A stretch of DNA of 64,000 bases, taken from the NCBI GenBank assembly GCA_021521415.1, contig JAIQDT010001136.1, positions 310,001 to 374,000 of the forward strand. The letters are read 5' to 3'. Below are positions 1-9,835 of the stretch, in pieces. How positions within the stretch are numbered: position 1 is the stretch's first letter; every line of letters begins with the position of its first letter. The DNA comes from Bidens hawaiensis. Its lineage: Eukaryota; Streptophyta; Magnoliopsida; Asterales; Asteraceae. The position numbers and the translations under genes were made by a program. The notes below the pieces were generated by a model. It was not told the origin of the DNA. It was given only the letters and a program-made list of their open reading frames with translations, and ran no database searches.

Positions 1-187
1 ACGAATTTCAGACCAAAATAATCGAGACAGATAGATTTGAAAGTAAATTATCGGATTCCGTCAGTCACTTTACACGTGTCAATAATTTAGTGGTGGACGA
101 ATTTCAGAACAAATATATCGACGACGATAAATGACCATAAATTTTGAAACAATCAATGCAGCAGCATTAGCAACAATAACAATAATG
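1..187. other. Unassigned flank left of the first fold-back element
   Basis: No gene is visible. The 12-mer ACGAATTTCAGA occurs at position 1 and again at 97, so a short direct repeat of about 96 bp may enter the window from the left. The right end is rich in AAC/AAT triplets and supplies the possible target-site duplication of the next element. Confidence 0.4.
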
Positions 188-1170
188 AGGTAAAATCCTC
201 AAAATAACCAATCTACAAAATAAGATTCCAACTTTTTCTCATAAACTTAATATTTTTAAAAATGACTCTCTCTAACTCGTCTTTGACCATGTATTAGGTG
301 TCTTTGACGACATGTTAGCATAACACGTTGTCAAAGACGCGTTGGATTTCCTAACACGTAGTTAAAGACGCTAACACGTCGTCAAAGGCACGTTAGATTT
401 CCTAACACATGGTTAAAGATGAGTTAGGCTTCTAAACACGTAGTCAAAGATATGTTAGCATCAAACGCATAGTCAAAGATATGTTAGCTTTTTGTTTGTT
501 TGTTTTTAATATTATATTTTTATAACTAGTTTAACTTATATTTGTTTTTCTTTTATAACTTTTAATATATAAAAGTTTTATATTATTTCGAATATACCGA
601 CGAGACATGCTTACTTTTACCTACTGACCGACATAAACTAACTCAAACTCGAGCCGTGCCAAATCAATATCAAAATATTCAATAAAATTTGACCCCGCTC
701 GGTTTTAAATAAAATTTATGTTGGTCCGTAAATAAAAGTAAACATTTCTCGTCGGTATATTCGAAATAATATAAAATTTTATATATTCAAAGTTATAAAA
801 GAAAAACAAATATAAGTAAAACTAGTTATAAAAATAAAATATTAAAAAACCAAACAAAAAAGCTAACATATCTTCGACTACGAGTAATGCTAACATATCT
901 TTGATTACGTGTTTGGATGCCTAACTCATCTTTAACCATGTGTTGGGAAATCTAACGCGTCTTTGACGACATGTTAGCGTCTTTAACCATGTGTTAGGAA
1001 ATCCGACGTGTCTTTGACGATGTGTTATGCTAGCATGTCGTCAAAGACGCGTTAGATTTCCTAATACATGGTCAAAGATGAGTTAGAGAGGGCCATTTTT
1101 GGAAATATTAAATTTAGAGGACAAAGTTGGAATCTCATTTTGTAGATGGGCTATTTTGAGGATTTTCCCT
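188..1170. mobile_element. Fold-back (long inverted repeat) element, about 1 kb
   Basis: The two halves are inverted copies of each other around a centre near 676. The left end reads AGGTAAAATCCTCAAAATA and the right end, on the other strand, AGGGAAAATCCTCAAAATA. The inner pair ATTTCGAATATACCGACGAG (585-604) is complemented at 748-767. Each arm contains several alternating-orientation copies of a unit built around CTAACACGT, GTCAAAGACG and GGTTAAAGATGAGTTAG. AATAAT flanks both ends (181-186 and 1171-1176) and is a possible target-site duplication, weak because the flank is low-complexity. No coding capacity is seen. It is best described as a fold-back or MITE-like non-autonomous DNA transposon; the superfamily is unresolved. 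Confidence 0.75.
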
Positions 1171-1278
1171 AATAATAACTATACAGGCTTGGCTTGTCTG
1201 AGACACCCTTCGCATTGGGTATCGGTTTGTGTTTTTGAGTTTGTTAGACCACTTCCATTAGCAAACTATTTATGATTT

Positions 1279-1306
1279 GCGCCGCGTATAGGCCTATATG
1301 CGGCGT
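1279..1306. repeat. Palindrome P1 of the TATAGGCCTATA family
   Basis: GCGCCGCG and TGCGGCGT arms surround the self-complementary core TATAGGCCTATA centred between 1292 and 1293. It lies about 220 bp before relic copies of transposase exon 1. Confidence 0.75.
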
Positions 1307-1371
1307 TTTAGGGTATGATTTGACGTCCTAGCCTGGTCTGTCATAGGGTTGTCGGATCGTACGGGCTATAA

Positions 1372-1398
1372 GCTGCGTATAGCCCTATACGCGGCGTA
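1372..1398. repeat. Palindrome P2 of the same family, imperfect
   Basis: The core GTATAGCCCTATAC has one central mismatch and is flanked by CTGC/GCGG-type arms. It stands 80 bp after P1 in front of the same relic exons, as P3 and P4 stand in tandem before the better preserved transposase gene. Confidence 0.6.
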
Positions 1399-1494
1399 TT
1401 GGCTTTTGTATATTTTTGAAGCCCGGCTCCCTCCCCTCCCTCTCTACCATTTCTTTTTTCCTTTATTTTTTTTTCTTAACCCTCACCCTCTTCA

Positions 1495-1790
1495 TTCAAC
1501 CAACACCAACAACCATATATGTTTCCGGAGTCGGACGAGGAGATGCCGGACGGGTAACGGTCAGTCGGAGTTAAACCATGTATGTTTCCGGAGTCGGACG
1601 AGGAGACGCCGGACGGCGCTAACGGTCAGTCGGAGTTAAACCAGGTTTCGTTTTATCTTTATTATTTACATGTTAGGACATAGTTGTAGATGTTAGGACA
1701 GAGATTTGATGAATGGTTTACTTTAGAAATTTGTCTAGGCACCGACCGTTTGACGGTAACCCTAGTTCGCCGGGCCTCCTAAACTTAAAA
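1495..1790 (+). pseudogene. Relic duplicated exons 1 and 2 of the MULE transposase gene
   Basis: Two tandem copies of about 66 bp (TATGTTTCCGGAGTCGGACG...) end in GTTAAACC(A); the second ends in the donor-like AACCAG|GTTTCGTT, the same junction as exon 1 of the gene at 4806-4964. Around 1740-1780 the stretch GACGGTAACCCTAGTTCGCC followed by GGGCCTCCTAAACTT parallels exon 2 at 5039-5116 (TATGGTAACACTGGCTCGCC). The reading frame is broken and the exon unit is duplicated, so this is a decayed second copy of the 5' end of the transposase gene, not an independent gene. The recognition rests on eye alignment within the window only. Confidence 0.6.
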
Positions 1791-2150
1791 TAGATTTCCC
1801 GTATTGTTACCGTTAGCGCTAAAATTTTTATTATATTGTTACTATTAAAATATTAATATTATTATTAAGATATTGTTGTTATGAAAATATTATTGTTAGT
1901 AAAATAAAATACTATTGTTGTATTTATTAAAATAGTATTATTAATATTAAAATAATAATATTTAAATACTATTTAAATATAAATTATTATATTTTTATTA
2001 TTATTAAAATATTATTAAAATAATTATAGTAAAATACTATTAAAATATTAATTATTATATTATTATTATTATTTTTATTCTAAACATATAATTATTAGTA
2101 TTAAAGCATTTAGTTTCGGATTATTATTAGTACTAAAATATTATTGTTAT
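1791..2150. other. AT-rich intron-like spacer
   Basis: The stretch is dominated by TATTATTAAAATA-type triplet runs, like the introns of the transposase and ORF1-like genes further right (9000-9340). No coding signal is seen. Confidence 0.5.
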
Positions 2151-2198
2151 TATTAGGTACCTGATGTACGCCAGAGAGTCAGATGTCGGGGTTAGGCG

Positions 2199-2659
2199 TG
2201 TTGGTGCATAAATGTCAGTAGTTCATATGTCTAATGTCTGTAATCGAGTCTGTAATATTGTTTATGTATTTGTTTGTTTAAAGCGAAGTTGTTGACAAGT
2301 TCGCTTAGGCGAACTTGTTAACTAAGCGAAGTTGTTGACAAGTTCGCCTAGGCGAACTTGTTGAACAAGCGAAGTTATGGACAACTTCGCCTGAGGCGAA
2401 GTTGTCGTGTATTTATATAGGTTACGGATTACTGTTTAGTAGTTGTTCGAGTTCGTGTAAACCAGTGAGTCAAGTGACGTGAGGTCGAGAGTCTGTAACT
2501 GTGATTATATCACGTGTTGAGTTATTAATATAACGTGAGTTTGTTCGTATCGTATTCGTGTGTTCGTGTGTTTGTGTTCTACGTCCGTAACGATCTACAC
2601 AGGGATTCCGCACCTGTGTATATCGGGATATCTCGTGTGATCCGTCCAGGGAACCTACA
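2199..2659 (+). mobile_element. Solo LTR of a non-autonomous LTR element, TSD AGGCG
   Basis: The segment starts TGTTGGTGCATAAATG and ends GGGAACCTACA, matching the ends of the LTRs at 30361-30920 and 32119-32584 read on the minus strand (TGTTGGTGCATTTTG ... GGGACCTACA). Internal matches include GTGTTCGTGTGTTTGTGTTC, GGATTCCGCAC and the GCGAAGTTGT palindromes. AGGCG is duplicated at 2194-2198 and 2660-2664. No internal region or second LTR is present, so it arose by LTR-LTR recombination. It differs considerably from the 30-32 kb copies and is an older or different subfamily member. Confidence 0.85.
2281..2405 (+). repeat. GCGAAGTTGT/ACAAGTTCGC palindrome cluster inside the solo LTR
   Basis: Three to four inverted pairs of the type GCGAAGTTGTTGACAAGTTCGC and GGCGAACTTGTT follow one another just upstream of a TATTTATATAGG TATA-like stretch, so they lie in the U3 part of the LTR. 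Confidence 0.7.
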
Positions 2660-2699
2660 AGGCGGCGACGCAAGACTTTCGGAGGTACGTTTGTATAGC

Positions 2700-2798
2700 G
2701 TATTGTATAATATAATATAATATAATTATTATATTATCATATTATATTATTATATTATATTATTTTATATTGTATTATGTTATATTTATGTTAGTGAG
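2700..2798. repeat. TATAA/TATTA simple-sequence stretch
   Basis: Pentamer-like runs of ATAAT and ATTAT fill the interval between the relic exon and the fold-back, like the microsatellite in intron 2 of the ORF1-like gene. Confidence 0.6.
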
Positions 2799-4585
2799 TT
2801 TTTCTAGAAAAGCCCACCAGTGTTGTCTTATTATGGTTTTTTTTCCTTTTTTTTATTTCTTTTCTTTTCTTTTCTTTTGTTATTATTAATGTTATTTATG
2901 ATTATTATTAATATTAATAATATTTAATTATCAATAACATATTATTATTGGAAATTTGATAAAGGGCGTTTAGTAGCAGGACTTATTTGGGAAAATTGAC
3001 ACTGCGAAACGAACTTTTAAATTATTGGCTGCTTTCGTTATGGGCATTTTCAATCAGTTACAGTGGCTTACTTGGGAAAACTGGCATTTCCAAACGAACT
3101 TTCAATTTCTTGGCTGCTTTCGTTATCGACATCTCAAATCTGGCTCTTCGATTTCTTTGAATTCCAACGGTCTTGACCGCCGGTCACCACTGACAACCGT
3201 AGTTGTGTTCACTCGAACACATATCAGTGGTCACTAAGCTTAAGCTTAGGCTTGTTGTTAGTTTTATTTTTAGTTGGGGGTATTCTAAGTTGTTCATGTT
3301 GCGTATATTAAATAATTATCGGCTTTTATATATACGTATATATATATAGTAGATGTGCGGTATAAGAATTCATTGCGTCGAGATAACCAGCACCAGATCG
3401 AGACGCTAGTTTGATGAGTTTGAATCTCTCGGATCCACGGTATCCGCTAACGGCAGGGAGAACGGGAGCCCCTACTTTGGACAGATAGGTGGAAATTCGG
3501 TCATTGCTCCAACATAACGAGCATCATATTGAGATATTAGTTCGCACTTAGCTAAACCGGTTGACATGTATGCAGACGTGGGTTTAGGTTCGGTGCTGAC
3601 CCGGATATTAACACGTATGTTTACAACATTCGTTGACACATTTGCATAATACACAATGAAAGCATAAACTCAAACAGCAATCCATACAATAGCAATTGTC
3701 TTCGTTATTTTTCTCTTCTTCTTGTTTGACTGGTCGTTGAAGAGAATTGCTATTGTATGGATTGTTGTTTGATTTTATGCTTTCATTGTGTATTATGCAA
3801 ACATGTTAATATCAGCGCCAGCACGGAGCCTAAATCCACGTCAGCATACGTGTCAACCGGTTCAGGTAGGTCCCGGCTAATATCTCATTCTGGTGCTCGT
3901 TGAGCTGGAGCAATGACCGAATTTCCACTTATCTGTCCAAAATATGGGCTCACGTTCTCGCTGCCGTTAACGTATACCGCGGATCCGAGAGATTGAAACT
4001 CATCAAACTAGCGTCTCGATCGGGTGCTGGTTCTCTCGACGCAATGAATTCTTATAACGCGCATCTACTATATATGTATACGTATATATAAAAGTCGATA
4101 ATTCTTTAATATACGCAACATGACCAACTTAGAATACCCATAACTAAAAATAAAACTAATAACAAGCCTAAGCTTAAGCTTAGTGACGACTGATATGTGT
4201 TTGAGTGAACACAACTACGGTTGCCGGTGGTGGCCGAAGGTCAAGAGCGTTGGAGTTTGAAGATATCGAAGAGGCGGATTTGAGGTTCCGATACCGAGAG
4301 CATCCAAGAAAGGGTTCGTTTGGCACTGTCAGTTTTTCCCAAGGTAATCACCGTAACTGATTCAAGATGTCCATAACGATAGCAGCCAATAAATTGAAGG
4401 GTCGTTTTACAATGTCAATTTTCCCATATAAGGCCTGCTACCGAACACGCTTTGCCGAATTGTGAATAATAATATATTATTCATAGTTAAAATAATATTA
4501 ATAATAATTATTATAAATAACAAAAGAAAAAAGAAAAGAAAAAAAAACATAATAAGACAAGCGGGTGGGTTTTTCTAGAAAAGCT
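2799..4585. mobile_element. Large fold-back (hairpin) element, about 1.8 kb
   Basis: The left arm 2799-3698 and right arm 3746-4585 are inverted copies. Paired landmarks are TTGTCTTATTATG (2823) with CATAATAAGACAA (4548), the AAGCTTAAGCTTAGGCTTG block near 3235 with CAAGCCTAAGCTTAAGCTT near 4163, and CAATCCATACAATAGCAATT (3679) with its complement at 3746-3765. The loop is only about 47 bp. Arms differ by scattered substitutions and small indels. No credible reading frame exists. The outermost part of the right arm (A-tract, CATAATAAGACAA, TTTTCTAG) is repeated at 11460-11525 beyond the MULE genes, so the element is related to MULE end sequence. Confidence 0.8.
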
Positions 4586-4620
4586 CCCCTATCGGCCGCG
4601 TATAGACCTATCTTATGACT

Positions 4621-4654
4621 AAGACGCCACGTATAGGCCTATACATGGCGTCTT
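4621..4654. repeat. Palindrome P3 (upstream of the transposase gene)
   Basis: AAGACGCCACGTATAGG pairs with CCTATACATGGCGTCTT with one mismatch. A half-copy, GGCCGCGTATAGACCTA, precedes it at 4594-4610. Confidence 0.8.
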
Positions 4655-4709
4655 AGTTGGATTACAACCTGCCCTGCAAAGGCTGGGCTAGGTTGTCAAC
4701 TCGTACCTT

Positions 4710-4741
4710 AGACGCCATGTATAGGTCTATACGTGGCGTCT
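4710..4741. repeat. Palindrome P4 (upstream of the transposase gene)
   Basis: AGACGCCATGTATAGG pairs with TCTATACGTGGCGTCT with two mismatches. It lies 65 bp before the CTTATAAATG stretch and the first ATG at 4806, placing it in the presumptive promoter. Confidence 0.8.
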
Positions 4742-4805
4742 TGATGTTGCTGAATTATTGGAGGCCGGCTCCCCTCCTTTCCCTCCTTTCCTTTCTTTCT
4801 TATAA

Positions 4806-7800
4806 ATGTTGGACACTATGTTTCATCGTTCAACGAAAAACAACACAACATTTGTACTATATATACCAAGAATGTCTTGGTTTAACCATTTATTTCCACA
4901 GGAGGACCCGGGTTACACTGCTAACGATCAGCCTAGCACGTCGTGGTTACCCGACTTGAACCAGGTTTCGTTATATATTTATTTAGTATGAATTTGGTAG
5001 TTTTTTTTACTAACACGTGCTGCATTACATTTTGTTAGGAGTATGTCGGGTATGATACCCAGCTCGAACAGTTTTATGGTAACACTGGCTCGCCGGGCTT
5101 GCCAAACTTGAACCAGGTTTTGTTATACAGTCTTTTTGTAAATATACGGTTATCTTATTATTATTTTAATATTCTTATTTATTATTAAAATATTATATTT
5201 TATATTATTATAGGTATTATTATTATTAATTATTACCACTGGCACTGTTGTTTGAATTTCTAATTTATGTATGGTAGGAGTACTTCGTGTCGGATTACGG
5301 TAGACAGCTTTCGTACCTGTCATCTGTCGCCTGGTCGGATTACGGAGGTCAGGCTACGTTATCGTACTAGCCACCAGTAGCAAATGATCCGTTTTATGGA
5401 ACTGAGTCTTCATCGCACCACAGGCGAAATGATTATGCCGAGCCAAACCCAAATAACGAAGATGGGTATGATGACGACTACATACGCGAGGTGAAGGTTT
5501 CGTATAAAACAGATGCTATAAGACACCGTGTGTTTTGTTTAAGTTAATATTATTTGTTTGTATGTTATTTAATAAACGGCTTAAGAATTAGCGTAAAACT
5601 GTTTCAGATTTTTGAGAGCCGCGAGGAGCTGGAGAAATGGGTAAAAGTTAGAGGACGAGAGCATGGGTTTGTTGTTGTGGTCCAGCGGTCAAGGAAAAAT
5701 GCCGTGGACCTTGCATGCAATCGTGGAGGTGAACCTAAAATAAAGGTGACGGTGAGACGTACCGGTAGCATCAAAAAATGCTGTCCGTTTAAGATCCTGG
5801 GCAGGTACGACTTGAGGGGTGCATGTTGGAGGGTTCAAGTGGTAAACGAGACTCACAACCACGATCCCATTGAATTCGAGAAGGGGTGTGCGTCTTTTAG
5901 AAAAATGAACACCGACCAGCTGGATATGGTTGAGAGTTTACACAGGGCCGGCGTGAAGCCGCAAGAAATCGAAGCAGCCCTCCGCGAAAAGTTTCCTGGT
6001 GTGCAACCTGTATTAAAAGATATATACAACCACACCGCCAAGATTAGGAGGGATGGGCTACTAGGCGACACCCCTATGAAGGTAGTTCAAAACACTTGTA
6101 GTTTTAATGTGTACTTGTCGTGCTTGTAATATTTAACAAAGTTTTATTTCATCCAATGCAGGCGCTGGAAAACTTTCTCACAGGCAACGGTTTCACGTTC
6201 TATTCCCGGGAGAGTGATACCGACGATAGAACGGAGGAAATTTTCTTCTGTCATAGTAAGTCGCATAAGATGTGGCGTGCATTCCCCGAGGTGCTGATGG
6301 CTGACACGACGTACAACACCAACATGTACGACTGGCCGTTGGTTCAGTTTATCGGTGTGACCTCGACATCACAGTCGTTTTGTACCACCGCCTCGTTTGT
6401 GATTAGGGAACGGCAGAGGAACTTCGGCTGGGCTCTGGAGAAACTTAAACAAATGCTCTACGACTGCATGGAGCCACGCGTGATCCTGACTAATGCGGAC
6501 CAAGCCCTCATGAACGCATGCGACGCGGTCTTCCCTAATTCCACCAAAAATTATGCAGGTGGCACATATCCGAGAATATAAGGAGAAAATTTAAGGGCCT
6601 ATATAACACGGAAATGGGGAGGGACTTTGTGTACTGGTGGAAGGTCCTGTATCAGTCGTCGACGATTCAGGAGTACGACCACCGTCGCCTCAACATGGAG
6701 CGTCATTTGATATGGGACGATAGAGCTGGTGAGTCCTTCGTATCACCTGACAGTTTTTAATAGCCTAAACATACGTGTTAATAACGTTTCCTTTTTTTTC
6801 CGAGGTCTGGCAATACATTCGCAAGAGCTGGCTGGATCCATACAAACACAAGTTTGTAGCTTCCTGGATCGACGAACGCCGAAACTACGACGAACCGAAT
6901 TGAGAGCCAGCACACAAATCTGAAAAGGTACCTCAATGGAAGCAACAACTCGCTCGATACAATTGCCAGGCAAATCCTTAAAATGGTTAACTCGCAGATG
7001 AAAGAAATCGGTAAATCTTTTGAAGCCTCCCGCTCGAAGGTCATAGAAGGACATCGACAGCACGTCTGGTTGAAGAAGCTAATAAACAGGGTGTCGATTC
7101 ACGCTCTGGGTCTACTTGTGAACGAGTATGGGTTGATACACAAGATGCGTGACGGCGGCGCTTCATGCGACCACCATTTGTATTCGTCTTTGGGGCTGCC
7201 ATGTGCTTGTCGGATTGAGGGATACATAGTTAATGACACGTGTATCCCAATAGAGGATGTTGACCCGTTCTGGAGGAGGCTTAATTTTGATCCAGCCTGT
7301 CCGCCGAACGAAGAGCCAGACTACGCAGCAGGTCTACGGGACATCATAGATACGCTATCATCCATAGATGACCCTAATCAAAAGAAAAGTTTTGCGCCAG
7401 GCTTTTGTCTGCTATTCCAGGGAGATCTAAAAAGAAGAAGCCAAAAAAAAAGAGAGAATCCTCGGGGGCGTCCCAAAAAACCAGATCCCCCGAGGCACAG
7501 CGCATACACCCCTGCTCCAGATCTCCCCGGAAACAGCTCCTACAACCCATCCTCGTCATAGGGGCCCAGCCAAGAAAACCCCACCCCATCCTCGCTGAAT
7601 CGTTCGTTGTCCCAGTCAGGTCACGGTTTAAAACTCCTCGAAGACGACCTACGGGAGCTCACCTCGGGCTTCCTTTGATGGTTTCGCCTGCGCAAGTGCC
7701 GGTGATAGAAACGTTTAGGAGCGTCATTCCTAGCTGGGCTCAGCCGTTCGTCGCTGACATCAAAAACGTACGCCCAGACGGTAACTGCGGTTTTTGATCA

Positions 7801-8259
7801 ATTGCAGTAGGTTTGGGGATACATGAGAAAGTTTGGACGGATATTAGGCGGGCGATGCAGAACGAGCTGGAAACGAACGAAGGGTGGTGGAGGGAGATGT
7901 TCAACAAAGAGGATAACAGATTGTACGGCTGGGTTCATTCCAGCATTCTGTACTACAACACGGTCAAACCGGCACCGCCGAGTCGTTGGTTCAACTTACC
8001 CGGTCACGGGCACGTGGCTGCTTAGACATACGCGTGTGTGTTAGTCAACCTAGTTGGCAATCAGACCGAATCTTACTTCCCATTGAGAATCAGTCCTGGC
8101 TTGGTTCCGGATCCACAGGTTATAGGTATTGCTAACTGGGGAGGTGATCACTGGATATATATAAACATGGTAGGGGATTTCCCAATGCCTAGGCCAAACC
8201 CTAATTGGGAAAGAAGCGCCGTATCGGCGACGCTCGAATGGAAAACACGGTCCGGATAA
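4806..8259 (+). pseudogene. MULE transposase with FAR1-like finger and C-terminal OTU domain, pseudogene
   Basis: Inferred exons are 4806-4964, 5039-5116, 5278-5490 (or 5496), 5608-6081, 6162-6728 and about 6805-8259; the first four junctions are phase 0 with GT-AG ends. Exon 4 carries a WRKY-GCM1/FAR1-type zinc finger (CNRGG, KKCCPFKI, HNHDP). Exon 5 carries the MULE transposase core with the two acidic residues in LMADTTYNTN and LTNADQALMNA. The following part keeps CRWHISENIRR, IESQHTNLKRYLNG and the GLPCAC motif of this family, and the C-terminus is an OTU-like cysteine protease domain. It is dead: TAG at 5368-5370, TGA at 7795-7797, TAG at 8023-8025, and frameshifts near 6550, 6890 and 7395. 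The role would be nuclear cut-and-paste transposition; the OTU domain would act on ubiquitin-like conjugates. Splicing is predicted by eye. Confidence 0.85.
7680..8259 (+). pseudogene. OTU-like cysteine protease domain of the MULE protein
   Basis: One continuous frame holds VRPDGNCGF with the catalytic Asp and Cys of the OTU D-G-N-C motif, then IHEKVWTDIRRAMQNEL, SYFPLRISPG and finally IANWGGDHWIYINM with the expected catalytic His. A Lys/Arg-rich hinge (about 7420-7470) links it to the transposase. Two in-frame stops, one directly after the Cys motif (TGA 7795-7797) and one at 8023-8025, mean it can no longer be made. Fusion of FAR1/MULE transposases with OTU domains is known among plant proteins; here the hinge lies in a frame shifted from the transposase, which may be a decay event. 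Confidence 0.8.
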
Positions 8260-8561
8260 CGTTTGAAGGAGTACGAAGACATACGCCAGGGTTAGCGAAG
8301 GGAATCCTCTAACGTAGATCTAGACAGCTCATAGAAGACATAGTATTAATGGACAAAAAAGTCTATAATAATAATAATAAATAACAATAATTTTAATAAT
8401 AATAAATAACAATAATTAAATAACAAACTAATATTAATATTAATAACTAAATAATATAAAAAAAATAATAATAATAAATAAAAAATAATAATTAAATAAC
8501 AAATTAATATTAATCTTAATAAATAATAAATAATGATAATTAAATAAAAATAATAGGCCTA
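8260..8561. other. AT-rich spacer between the two MULE genes
   Basis: After the OTU domain the DNA turns into AATAATAAATAACAATAATT runs with no coding potential. It ends at palindrome P5. Confidence 0.6.
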
Positions 8562-8593
8562 AGACGCCACGTATAGGCCTATACGTGGCGTCT
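8562..8593. repeat. Palindrome P5, perfect 32 bp
   Basis: AGACGCCACGTATAGG is followed immediately by its exact reverse complement. It lies about 160 bp before the start codon of the second gene and is the best preserved family member. Confidence 0.9.
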
Positions 8594-8904
8594 AGGACCC
8601 CATATTATCAGCAGACGCCTGCTCAGACGCCCGCTTTCAAATTTCAAAACACCCGCGCGAACGACCGAGCATCCACACACTAGCCTATATCGGACGGCGA
8701 CCGGAATACCAAACAAGCCGACGAGATTTCACCCGACACCGACACCGACACGATATGGAGGTAATTTTTTAATATTATATTAGTGATGATGATTAGGTTA
8801 ACATGATAATTAATATGTGTTGTTGATGATGTGATGATGTTGATTATGTTGTTTGGATGGATAAAACTGTCGGCCGGAGTCCGGCCGTCGGTTTGCCTGG
8901 ATTG

Positions 8905-8940
8905 TCAGACGCGGCGTATAGCTCTATTCGCCGCGTCTGA
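8905..8940. repeat. Palindrome P6 inside intron 1 of the ORF1-like gene
   Basis: TCAGACGCGGCG pairs with CGCCGCGTCTGA around GTATAGCTCTATT. The arms are perfect over 12 bp, with mismatches only near the core. Confidence 0.8.
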
Positions 8941-9345
8941 TATATTTTTTTTTAAGGTTATTTTTAATAATAATAATAATATTAATATTAATAGTATTAT
9001 AAATTTTATTATCTTATTATAAATTTTATTATCAATATTTATTACTAGTATTTATTATTATTATTAATATTTTTATTATAATTATTATTATTTGTTATAA
9101 ATATCATTAATAATATTTATTATTAGTATTTATTGTTATTATTAATATTTTTATTATAATAATTATTATTTGTTATAAATATTATTAATAATATTTATTA
9201 TTTGTATTTATTGTTATTATTAATATTTTTATTATAATAATTATTATTATAATAATTATTATTATTTGTTGTAAATATTATTATAAATATTATTATTATT
9301 TGTTGTAAATATTATTATAAATATTATTATTTTTTATTATTATAG
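8941..9345 (+). other. AT-rich remainder of intron 1
   Basis: TATTATTATTAATA-type triplets fill the intron. Near-duplicate blocks (ATTATTTGTTATAAATATTATTAATAATATTTATTATT) recur about every 90-100 bp at 9085, 9165 and 9250, so it has grown by local duplication. It ends at the acceptor TTATTATAG. Confidence 0.6.
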
Positions 9346-9723
9346 TTTGTGGACGACGAGATTGAGCACGAGCTCGAGTAGCTCGGGCAGGGCGAGGGGC
9401 GGGGCCTAGGGCCAGGGGCGGGGTCGTGGCTGGGGCCACGGACCCCCGAGGGCAACAACGTGTTGCTCACCTACCCTCATGTGCAGTTTGCTGAGGGTTC
9501 GGACGCTCACACACGATACATTCGCCTACGCCAGATGCACCCGTTTCCCAGCACGATTATTTCCTGGTCGTTTTTGGAGTCCCGTGACGCGCACCAGTGG
9601 GCGGCTGAGTACATTGGACAGGATATGCCCTGGAGCCGATGCTTCAGTATGCCACTATCAGCTCACCGGGAGCTGACACTGGAGGTTTACTCCACGATAC
9701 GCGTTACGTAAGTTTACTCCACA

Positions 9724-9835
9724 TTGTTATATTATATTATATTATATTATATTATATTATATTATATTATATTATATTATATTATATTATATTATATTAT
9801 ATTATATTATATTATATTATATTATATTATATTAT
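9724..9835 (+). repeat. (TTATA)n microsatellite in intron 2
   Basis: About 22 uninterrupted pentamers (TATAT/ATTAT register) occupy nearly the whole intron between the donor GTAAGT and the acceptor ATTGCAG. Confidence 0.95.

Larger units (their letters stand above)
2155..2692 (+). pseudogene. Relic exon of the ATHILA ORF-1-like gene, split by a solo LTR
   Basis: Bases 2168-2198 plus 2665-2692 read TACGCCAGAGAGTCAGATG...GCGACGCAAGAC...TCGGAGG and align with exon 3 of the ORF1-like gene at 9855-9909 (TACGCCAGAGATTCAGATG...GCGCCGATACGACACAGTCGGAGG). The alignment is collinear once the 2199-2659 LTR and one copy of AGGCG are removed, which supports both the homology and the insertion. An acceptor-like TTATTAG stands just before it. 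The surrounding 1240-2700 segment is therefore a rearranged second copy of the same transposon. Confidence 0.6.
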
